From Deltaproteobacteria bacterium (GTDB lineage: Bacteria > Myxococcota_A > UBA9160): 8,496 bases of DNA. Under the pieces are notes generated by a model. It did not search any database and was not told where the DNA came from. It was given only the letters and a program-made list of their open reading frames with translations. Positions 1-4,645 of this stretch are shown piece after piece. The position numbers and the translations under genes were made by a program. Location: contig DOUU01000311.1 of assembly GCA_003520425.1 (NCBI GenBank), positions 1,440 to 9,935 on the forward strand. The letters are read 5' to 3'. Within the stretch, counting starts at the first letter, position 1; the number at the start of each line of letters is the position of its first letter.

Positions 1-253
1 CGGATGCCAGAGCCGCGGCGCAGGCTCCGAGCGCCGCTGCGAGAAGGCTGGCTGCGACAAGGCCGAACGGTCCGGAAAGAAGGAGAGCCAGCGCATCGGG
101 CCGAAGCCCTCGGTAGACAACCACCAAGAGCATCGAAAGGCCGCCTGCGCCGAGAAGTGCGGCGAGCTGTGCGCGAAGGCGCGGGATGCGGCGCGTCGGC
201 TCGAGGTCACGCACGAGGAGAGCGAGGAGCCTTTCGGTCGGGACCCGCTTCAT
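1..253 (-). CDS. NrsF-family (DUF1109) anti-sigma factor, C-terminus cut by the window edge
   Basis: The first 84 residues are visible and the frame is open to the left edge. The protein opens with a short cytoplasmic stretch (MKRVPTERLLALLVRDLEP, then RRIPRLRAQL). A hydrophobic helix follows at about residues 30-47, then the loop YRGLRPDALALLLSGPFG and a second helix from about 63. This layout, with the 'LRPDL..' loop after the first helix, is what I know of DUF1109/NrsF inner-membrane anti-sigma factors, which have six helices and hold SigF-type ECF sigma factors until metal or redox stress. Its ATG overlaps the stop of the sigma gene as ATGA, so the two are translationally coupled, as expected for a sigma/anti-sigma pair. 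The missing part would show whether the conserved cysteines of the family are present. The family call rests on the N-terminal pattern and the context. Confidence 0.8.
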   Translation of the reverse strand, partial: MKRVPTERLLALLVRDLEPTRRIPRLRAQLAALLGAGGLSMLLVVVYRGLRPDALALLLSGPFGLVAASLLAAALGACAAALAS

Positions 254-792
254 GGTGACCTTCGAGCAAGGAGCGCGCGCAGCGCACGGTAGCCCCGGTG
301 GGCGCGCACCCGGAGGGCGCCGGGAGAGACCTTCGCGCGAAGTGCGGCCTCGACCACCGAGAGTCCCTCCACATGGATCATGAGCACGGCCTCGCGCTGT
401 GCGTGGGGCAGCTTCGCGAGCGCGTCGTCCAGGGCGGGCGAGAGCTCGCCGCGCGGGTCTTCTGCAGGGCTTGCAAGGCTTGGCGGCGGAGAAGACGCGC
501 CTTGGAGAAGGTCGTCTTCGGGGAGGACTTCTTCCTTTCCCCTGCGCCGCGCGCGCGCGCGCTGGAAGTCCGTGATCGCGTTTCTCGTGATGGCAAAGAG
601 CCACGGTTCGAAGGGGCGCTCGGGTCTGTATGTCCGGCGCGCGCGGTGCACTGAGAGAAGGACCTCCTGCACCACATCCTCCGCGGCGGCATCGTCGCCA
701 AGGCGGCGCCTCGCGAAGTCCCGCAGGGTCGGCAAGATGTCCGTCAGAAGGCGCTCGTACGCCGCCCTGTCGCCTTCCTGGGCGGCAGCCAT
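250..792 (-). CDS. ECF RNA polymerase sigma factor, SigF/ECF16-like
   Basis: This 180-aa sigma-70 family protein has the two-domain ECF layout. Region 2 spans about residues 8-82 and includes AEDVVQEVLLSVHRA at 37-51 and RPFEPWLFAITRNAITDF at 59-76. After a low-complexity linker (100-118), region 4 spans about 121-174 (LAKLPHAQREAVLMIHVEGL, then an HTH at about 144-171). The 'GDRAAYERLLTDILP' start and the 'YRPERPFEPWLFAI' segment are typical of the Caulobacter SigF type. The downstream ATGA-overlapping NrsF-like gene supports this, since NrsF is the known partner. ATG at 792 is the only sensible start and leaves region 2 complete. It lacks a normally spaced Shine-Dalgarno: GGAG lies at 826-829 on the far side of a hairpin. 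A matching ECF promoter lies upstream (846-871), which suggests autoregulation. The response signal is inferred from the family (metals, oxidants) and is not visible here. Confidence 0.9.
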   Translation of the reverse strand: MAAAQEGDRAAYERLLTDILPTLRDFARRRLGDDAAAEDVVQEVLLSVHRARRTYRPERPFEPWLFAITRNAITDFQRARARRRGKEEVLPEDDLLQGASSPPPSLASPAEDPRGELSPALDDALAKLPHAQREAVLMIHVEGLSVVEAALRAKVSPGALRVRAHRGYRALRALLARRSP

Positions 793-793
793 C

Positions 794-816
794 CACGCCG
801 CTCGCGGAGAGGCGTG
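794..816 (-). promoter_or_regulatory. 5'-UTR hairpin touching the sigma start codon
   Basis: In the minus-strand transcript, CACGCC pairs with GGCGTG. Inside that stem, after one mismatch, CTC pairs with GAG around a CGC triloop. The stem ends one base before the ATG at 792. GGAG (829-826) lies 9 nt before the hairpin. If the hairpin folds, the ribosome-binding site sits about 10 nt from the start codon; if it does not, the gap is 33 nt. Chance pairing in GC-rich DNA is possible. Confidence 0.4.
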
Positions 817-845
817 TTTGAGGTTCTCCGAGTTCCCGTCCGTGA

Positions 846-871
846 TACGTGCTCCCCGCCCGCAATGTTAC
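846..871 (-). promoter_or_regulatory. ECF-type promoter driving the SigF-like sigma/nrsF operon
   Basis: Reading the minus strand, GTAACA (871-866) is followed after exactly 16 nt by CGTA (849-846). This resembles the SigF-class pattern as I recall it, GTAACC-N16-CGAA: an AAC core at -35 and CG at -10. Transcription would start near 839, giving a leader of about 46 nt that carries the GGAG and the hairpin. The same pattern on the opposite strand makes a chance match unlikely. Confidence 0.65.
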
Positions 872-889
872 GCGGCTTGCGACGTAACA
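866..889. repeat. Perfect inverted repeat formed by two divergent -35 elements
   Basis: TGTTACG (866-872) and CGTAACA (883-889) are exact inverse copies separated by 10 nt. Each arm contains the -35 hexamer of one of the two divergent promoters, so the repeat is explained by the promoters and needs no separate repressor. The -35 hexamers are only 12 bp apart, so two polymerases probably could not bind at once. Confidence 0.7.
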
Positions 890-909
890 CGGCTTGGGCT
901 GCGAGCGTA
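884..909 (+). promoter_or_regulatory. ECF-type promoter driving the second sigma gene
   Basis: GTAACA (884-889) and CGTA (906-909) are separated by 16 nt, identical in pattern to the minus-strand promoter. The expected start near 916 gives a leader of about 18 nt with GAGGG at 923-927, 6 nt before the ATG at 934. This placement also rules out the longer reading frame opening at 814 as the real gene start, because the promoter would lie inside it. Confidence 0.65.
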
Positions 910-933
910 CATGACGGCGGACGAGGGCCAATC

Positions 934-1548
934 ATGCGCAAAGCGATTGAAAAGAGCGAAATCGCCTTGAAACTCTCTCCCGGGGACCCGATCCGGACCC
1001 TTGCGAGCCCCGCATCGCGGGTGGTGCCCTCGCGGGCGTCGCGCCCCCAGCTCTCGGAGATCGGCGAACTCCTCACTCGTCTTCGCCCGCAGCTTGAGGC
1101 CGCCGCGCTGCGCGTGACACACGAGAGGGAGGCCGCACGCGACGCCGTGCAGCAGGCTGCGCTGAAGGCGATCCGCTTCCGCCACCAGTTCCGAGGGAAG
1201 GCGGCACTCTCGACGTGGATCCATCGCATCGTCGTGAACGAGGCCCTCATGTGGAGAAGGGGAGAGGGCCGTCGCGCCTTGACCCTCGAAAAGCTCGAGC
1301 GGGAGATGCCGGAACGAGGCGTCCGCGCAGCCCCGGATGAGCTCCTCAGTCAAAGGCGCCGCGTTGCGGCCGTTGCAAGAGGCCTTGAGCTTCTCGGGGC
1401 AGGGGATCGTGAAGTCCTCTTGGAGCTCGCCTCGAATGCGCACTCTCTCCGAGAGCTCACCGCGCGGCTCGGCATCCCGCGCACTGCGCTTCGCACGCGG
1501 ATCTTCCGCGCGAGGCGGCGGCTTGAGAAACTGATGGAGACGGCCTGA
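934..1548 (+). CDS. Second ECF-type RNA polymerase sigma factor
   Basis: This 204-aa protein is a sigma-70 family member that is distinct from its divergent neighbour. Region 2 lies at about residues 44-113 (AARDAVQQAALKAIRF at 67-82, FRGKAALSTWIHRIVVNEAL at 86-105). Region 4 lies at about 145-202 (LELLGAGDREVLLELAS, then an HTH around 172-199, LRELTARLGIPRTALRTRIF). The 'FRGKAALSTWIHRIVVNEAL' segment is diagnostic of ECF region 2.3-2.4. The protein carries about 40 residues of extra, poorly conserved N-terminus. ATG at 934 was chosen because GAGGG sits 6 nt upstream and the promoter ends just before it. No anti-sigma gene lies beside it: the next gene on the strand, after 144 nt, encodes a DoxX-family protein. 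Its promoter matches that of the SigF-like gene, so it may be a second-tier sigma switched on by the first. Its own target promoters are unknown. Confidence 0.85.
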   Translation: MRKAIEKSEIALKLSPGDPIRTLASPASRVVPSRASRPQLSEIGELLTRLRPQLEAAALRVTHEREAARDAVQQAALKAIRFRHQFRGKAALSTWIHRIVVNEALMWRRGEGRRALTLEKLEREMPERGVRAAPDELLSQRRRVAAVARGLELLGAGDREVLLELASNAHSLRELTARLGIPRTALRTRIFRARRRLEKLMETA

Positions 1549-1692
1549 GGACGGCGCGCTTACGCGAGGGGACGAAGCCCGTTCCCTTGCGCATGAACGA
1601 GCGGGTGGAAGCGTCGGAGCCAGGCATTTCGACCCACCGTGGCATCGACTCGGCTCGGCAACCGAGCGCGAGGAGAGGATGGAGAAGAGGTC
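1549..1692 (+). other. Sigma/doxX intergenic leader with a small hairpin
   Basis: This 144-nt gap has no gene and no convincing promoter of the GTAACA-N16-CGTA type. It contains a 6-bp hairpin with a 3-nt loop (GCTCGG at 1653-1658, CCGAGC at 1662-1667). Just after it comes a purine-rich stretch with several possible ribosome-binding sites, including GGAG at 1681-1684, 8 nt before the doxX ATG. The hairpin has no T-run, so it is not a standard terminator. Read-through from the sigma gene into doxX is plausible. Confidence 0.35.
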
Positions 1693-2175
1693 ATGACGAA
1701 GATCCTCACGTTTTGTCTTGCCCTTGCGAATCGCCTCGATTGGCTCCCGCCGCTTCTCCTTCGCCTTTTCGTCGGATACTTCTTCTTCGAGACGGGATGG
1801 GGCAAGATCCACAATCTGGATGCCTTTGCGGAGCGCTTTGCGGGCTGGGGAATCCCGCATCCCTACTTCAATGCGGTGCTCTCTGCGTACACGGAGCTCA
1901 TCGGGGGTGCGCTCGTTGCGGTGGGACTTCTCACCCGGATCGCGGCGATCCCGCTCATCATCAACATGCTCGTCGCGATCGTCACCGTGAAGCTCGCATC
2001 GGTCTCGAGCCTCAACGACTTCGTCGAGCTCGACGAGCCGCTCTACCTCCTCTCGTTCTTCTGGCTCCTGATCGCAGGCCCCGGCATGGTGAGTCTTGAC
2101 TCCTTCTTGGCGCAGGCCATGGGGATTCGAGACTGGGCCTCAAGCTCGGGGCGGAAGCTCCAGGGCGAGGTCTAG
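1693..2175 (+). CDS. DoxX-family integral membrane protein
   Basis: This 160-aa protein has four predicted membrane helices, at about residues 17-35, 62-82, 84-102 and 117-135. It carries the DoxX-family hallmark after helix 1 (RLFVGYFFFETGWGKIHNLD at 24-43), followed by 'GIPHPYFNAVLSAYTELIGG' and 'GLLTRIAAIPLIINMLVAI'. The start at 1693 has GGAG 8 nt upstream and begins just before helix 1. A GTG 54 nt earlier would add an unlikely hydrophilic tail. DoxX proteins are inner-membrane proteins of poorly defined function, often tied to thiol or oxidative stress. In Caulobacter, DoxX genes with DUF692, DUF2063 and DUF2282 (bufferin-type) genes belong to the SigF regulon, so this position next to a SigF/NrsF pair is meaningful. 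Those partner genes are not in this window. Confidence 0.85.
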   Translation: MTKILTFCLALANRLDWLPPLLLRLFVGYFFFETGWGKIHNLDAFAERFAGWGIPHPYFNAVLSAYTELIGGALVAVGLLTRIAAIPLIINMLVAIVTVKLASVSSLNDFVELDEPLYLLSFFWLLIAGPGMVSLDSFLAQAMGIRDWASSSGRKLQGEV

Positions 2176-2348
2176 GCGAGGCGCAGGCGAGAGTCGATGA
2201 GGCTGCCCTCCCGCACCGCGATGGGAAGCGGCGCTACGGCCCGAAAGCGCGGCTCAGGCGGCGTGATGCGCCCAGGATCCGGAGAAGAAGGCGGGGACCT
2301 CCTTTCGCCGGAGGGGAAGCCCAAGCTTGCTGCGCAGGACGTTCTCCC
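2176..2348. other. Convergent intergenic gap between doxX and phrB
   Basis: This 173-bp gap separates the ends of two convergent genes. I see no gene in it. The only structure is a 5-bp hairpin, CCTCC (2298-2302) and GGAGG (2310-2314) with a 7-nt loop and no T-tract on either strand, so a terminator role is only a guess. A short open stretch on the minus strand just past phrB has coding-like third positions but no start codon and no family match that I recognise. Confidence 0.3.
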
Positions 2349-3782
2349 TCAGGCCCCCCGTCTCCTTGCGCCCTCTTTGGCTCGACGTACCGCTTCGAAG
2401 CGGCGGAGCGCCGTCCTTCTCCGCTCGGCGTGGCTCACCATCGGCGGGGGATAGTCTTTGGGCGGATGCGGCATTTCCCAGGGTGCGTGGAGGAAGCGCT
2501 CGTCCACGCCCTCGAGCTCCGGCACCCAACGCCGCACGAAGCTGCCCTCCCGATCGAACTTCAGGCCCTGCGACACGGGGTTGAAGATCCGAAAGTAGGG
2601 CTGCGCGTCGCTGCCGGTGGACGCCGACCACTGCCATCCCCCGTTGTTGCTCGCGGGGTCGCCATCGACCAGTGCGCGGAAGAAGAACCTCTCTCCAAGG
2701 CGCCAGTCGAGGAGGAGATCTTTCGTGAGGAAGCTCGCCACGATCATGCGCAGGCGATTGTGCATCCAGCCCGTCGCGGCGAGCTCACGCATGGCTGCGT
2801 CGACGATGGGATAGCCCGTTCGGCCCTGGCACCAGGCCGCAAAAGCCTCGGGGTCCTCGTTCCACGCCAAGGCATCATATTCCTTCCGATAGCATCCCCG
2901 CTGAACGCGCGGGTTCTCGGCGAGGATGGCGCGATAGAACTCGCGCCACACGAGCTCATCGACCCACTTCCTCGAGCCCTCGGCCGCGCTTCGATCGTCG
3001 TCGGCACAGGCCCGCGCAGCACTCACGCACGCGCGCGCGGAGATCACGCCGAATCGAAGATAGGGGGAAAGGCGTGAGGTCCCCTCCCTCGCCGGCATAT
3101 CGCGGTCGGTGGTGTAGCTTCGCACCGCCTTGGAGAGGAAGCGCTCAAGGCGGCTGTGCGCCGCCTCTTCCCCCGCCACCGGGAGCTCCGCTCGAGACTC
3201 GCCAAAGCCGAGCTCCTCGGGGCTTGGCAGCGCAACCCCGAGGTCGCCTTCGACGTTCGGGATGGGGGGCGGAAGGCGGGGTGCGCGGCGGGGCGGCTGC
3301 GGCTCGGCGAGGAGGCGCGCCTCCCATGCATTCCGATACGGTGTATAGACCGCAAAGGCGCCGCCGGTTCTCGTCCGGACCTCTTCGCTCCCGAAGACGA
3401 CGTCGTCTTTGGTTTCGAGGGTCCGCGCGCCCGCGCGTCGGGCCACTGCGCGCACACGCGCATCCCGGCGCCGCGCAAGCGGAGTTTCGCAGCGCCCCCA
3501 CGTCACAAGCTCCGCGCGCGTTGCGCCAAGGAGCCGCGCGATTTCGGCGGCGGGGTCCCCTCGCAGCACGAGAAGCGTAGATCCGCGCGCGGCAAGCTCG
3601 CGGCGGAGCGCCCGAAGGCACTCGAGGAGGAAGCGCACGCGGGGAGCGCCCGTTCTTGAGCCTCGCAGGATCGCTTCGTCGAGCACGAAAAAGGGGAGAC
3701 ACTCGTCGGCGCGGGCCGCCTCTTCGAGGGCCAGGTTGTCTCGAAGCCGCAGATCGGCGCGGAACCAGTGAAGGGCGCGCAT
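2349..3782 (-). CDS. phrB: Class I CPD deoxyribodipyrimidine photolyase
   Basis: This 477-aa protein has the normal length for the family. It repairs cyclobutane pyrimidine dimers with light, using FAD and an antenna chromophore. The N-terminal antenna domain opens with MRALHWFRADLRLRDNLAL. The C-terminal FAD domain carries SRLSPYLRFGVIS (236-248), KWVDELVWREFY (272-283), TGYPIVDAAMREL (322-334), GWMHNRLRMIVASFLTKDLL (338-357) and, from 379, NNGGWQWSASTGSDAQPYFR. The electron-transfer tryptophan triad is intact at W307, W360 and W383, matching E. coli W306/W359/W382. The start at 3782 was chosen by family alignment. It has no clear Shine-Dalgarno (the upstream bases read GGCCGCCTG), and the reading frame stays open upstream to 4013, through a stretch resembling a B12-regulator fragment. 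Translation may therefore depend on coupling to that frame. Cyanobacterial-type or 6-4 variants are less likely, given the class I 'WQWSASTGSDAQPYFRIFNP' motif. Confidence 0.95.
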   Translation of the reverse strand: MRALHWFRADLRLRDNLALEEAARADECLPFFVLDEAILRGSRTGAPRVRFLLECLRALRRELAARGSTLLVLRGDPAAEIARLLGATRAELVTWGRCETPLARRRDARVRAVARRAGARTLETKDDVVFGSEEVRTRTGGAFAVYTPYRNAWEARLLAEPQPPRRAPRLPPPIPNVEGDLGVALPSPEELGFGESRAELPVAGEEAAHSRLERFLSKAVRSYTTDRDMPAREGTSRLSPYLRFGVISARACVSAARACADDDRSAAEGSRKWVDELVWREFYRAILAENPRVQRGCYRKEYDALAWNEDPEAFAAWCQGRTGYPIVDAAMRELAATGWMHNRLRMIVASFLTKDLLLDWRLGERFFFRALVDGDPASNNGGWQWSASTGSDAQPYFRIFNPVSQGLKFDREGSFVRRWVPELEGVDERFLHAPWEMPHPPKDYPPPMVSHAERRRTALRRFEAVRRAKEGARRRGA

Positions 3783-3974
3783 CAGGCGGCCGGCGATCGC
3801 CGTGGTGTCGGGACGCCGCAGCGCTCGGGCGCGTGCAAGGCGCGCATCACAATCGAGGGGGCGGCGGGGCTGCGTCGTGACAGGAAGGTCACCGCGCTCC
3901 CGCCGGTACCCGACGGAAGCCATCGCGGGTGCGATCCAGTCGTCCGCGAGCTCCGCGGCCGGCGTGCCGGAGGC
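3783..3974 (-). pseudogene. Fragment resembling the helical half of a CarH/LitR B12-binding domain, in frame with phrB
   Basis: Read in the photolyase frame, this stretch gives ASGTPAAELADDWIAPAM followed by ASVGYRRERGDLPVTTQ. That matches my memory of the four-helix segment of MerR-type B12 photoreceptor regulators, which have a pattern like 'aGtp..eLaDevIAPAm..vGe.WerGeLpV.qEhra'. No Rossmann cobalamin domain (DxHxxG) follows; the frame instead runs straight into MRALHWFRAD of the photolyase. The HTH gene just upstream is offset by one base, so the two pieces are probably one broken regulator. An alternative is a real N-terminal extension of the photolyase. The helix similarity is clear to me but was not searched. 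Confidence 0.5.
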
Positions 3975-4212
3975 GCAGGCGCGGCGTGACCCTCCCTCCG
4001 ACGAAGAGGTCAAGCGCAGCGGGATCGAGCAGGGAGAGCCCAGCGCCGCGCACGAAGCGGAGAGCGAGGGCGATTGGAAACCGGCGATGTCCCCCCGGAG
4101 TCTTTACGGCCAGCACCCGCCCCTGGTCGATCCAGCGCCTGACGGTCGACTCGCCAAGCCCGACCGCACGGACCCGCTGGACGGGCGACACGTACCTCCC
4201 TGAATCGGTCAA
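3889..4212 (-). CDS. MerR-type HTH DNA-binding protein, likely a truncated CarH/LitR-like regulator
   Basis: The 107-aa frame holds a winged-helix MerR/excisionase domain at about residues 7-56: YVSPVQRVRAVGLGESTVRR, then WIDQGRVLAVKTPGGHRRF, where TPGGHRRF is the wing. It continues FVRGAGLSLLDPAALDLF (53-70), the segment that joins HTH to B12-binding domain in CarH/LitR-like proteins. After this the frame turns into arginine-rich sequence and stops. The neighbouring +1 frame carries the expected B12-domain helices, so a frameshift near 3990-4005 (GGAGGGAGGG) plus a deletion is likely. The start is uncertain: TTG at 4212 has GGGGGAG 6 nt upstream and fits the predicted promoter; GTG at 4191 with GGGAGG is the alternative. 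CarH/LitR proteins use adenosylcobalamin to sense light and repress genes such as carotenoid and photolyase genes, which fits the adjacent phrB. As it stands the protein has no light-sensing domain. Confidence 0.6.
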   Translation of the reverse strand: MTDSGRYVSPVQRVRAVGLGESTVRRWIDQGRVLAVKTPGGHRRFPIALALRFVRGAGLSLLDPAALDLFVGGRVTPRLRLRHAGRGARGRLDRTRDGFRRVPAGAR

Positions 4213-4228
4213 AGGCCACTCCCCCAAC

Positions 4229-4264
4229 GACGTTTCCGAGACTAGGATCGGCCTCCGAAACGTC
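4229..4264. promoter_or_regulatory. Inverted-repeat operator candidate
   Basis: GACGTTTC (4229-4236) and GAAACGTC (4257-4264) are perfect inverse copies. With one mismatch the arms extend to 12 bp (4229-4240 and 4253-4264) around a 12-nt centre. One arm overlaps the predicted -35 end and the other the -10 end and start point of the HTH-gene promoter, the geometry expected of an operator for an autoregulating repressor. Binding by the HTH protein is inferred. Confidence 0.5.
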
Positions 4265-4266
4265 AA
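4239..4266 (-). promoter_or_regulatory. Sigma-70-like promoter for the HTH gene and phrB
   Basis: On the minus strand, TTGACG (4266-4261) is followed after 16 nt by TAGTCT (4244-4239). The -35 matches the consensus at 5 of 6 bases; the -10 is weak. A start near 4232 leaves about 20 nt of leader, with GGGGGAG at 4225-4219 before the TTG at 4212. This would be the only visible promoter for the photolyase. Confidence 0.45.
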
Positions 4267-4301
4267 GAAATCCCGCGGCATCGGGGGCTGTCACGCACTC
4301 C

Positions 4302-4330
4302 TTGACACCCTTCTAGGGTGGTTCCCGATT
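4302..4330 (+). promoter_or_regulatory. Possible promoter or operator with perfect TTGACA
   Basis: TTGACA at 4302-4307 is a perfect -35 hexamer, but a 17-nt spacer leads only to CCGATT (4325-4330), a poor -10 that overlaps the likely start codon of the next gene (TTG 4329). A small hairpin, CACCC-TTCTA-GGGTG (4306-4320), overlaps it. It may instead be a binding site for the adjacent CarH-like regulator, whose relatives bind sites rich in TnnACA. The role is unresolved. Confidence 0.25.
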
Positions 4331-4645
4331 GCGTCGGGATGTCCTTCAGGCCGCGGCGCGTCGCACGCGAGCCTTTGCCGCATTCGGGCTGGCTCTTGCG
4401 CTGCCGGTCTTGGGGCGGGCTATCTTCCTCGCGCCCTGCAGAAGCCGGAGGTGCTCCTTGCGCTACGGGCTCCCTACGCGCTCGTGCCTTCCCTGTGGAC
4501 CCTCCTGGGCTTTGCGATTGCGCTGGCCGATGCCACGGGTCGCGCGTCCCATGCCGCCATTCGAGCGGGAATCAGCGCGCGCCGCGCGGGCGGCGTGGCG
4601 AAAGATCCGCTCCGACCGGGCCGGATGATCGAGGTCGCCTCGTGA
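4329..4645 (+). pseudogene. Small membrane protein, apparently frameshifted (unrecognised family)
   Basis: The coding signal starts in one frame at TTG 4329 (LRRDVLQAAARRTRAFAAFG, then LALALPVLGRAIFLAP). It continues in another frame from about 4432 (LQKPEVLLALRAPYALV, then SLWTLLGFAIALADATGRAS) to the end GRMIEVAS. Adding one C to the run at GCGCCCTGCAG (about 4428-4438) would join them into one protein of about 106 residues with two hydrophobic stretches. The stop of the second frame overlaps the next gene's GTG as GTGA, which supports that frame being genuinely translated. A possible ribosome site AGGGTGG lies at 4315-4321. I do not recognise the family. A sequencing error in the C run, a true mutation, or an unrecognised start in the second frame (GTG 4451) are all possible. 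Confidence 0.45.

Noticed and set aside
814..933. N-terminal 40-codon extension of the second sigma factor
   Set aside because: It would contain the predicted promoter (884-909). The ATG at 934 has a well-placed GAGGG, and the sigma domains are complete without the extension.
1594..1620. TGAACG upstream of doxX as an ECF promoter
   Set aside because: The nearest CGTC is only about 13 nt away and does not fit the spacing of the divergent pair.
868..1860. A 330-codon minus-strand frame opposite the second sigma gene
   Set aside because: It runs across the divergent promoter region and opposite clear ECF sigma motifs, and has no recognisable domain.
2254..2347. Possible tiny minus-strand gene after phrB (VLRSKLGLPLRRKEVPAFF...)
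   Set aside because: It has coding-like third positions but no start codon or family match. About 30 codons is too short to support on this basis.
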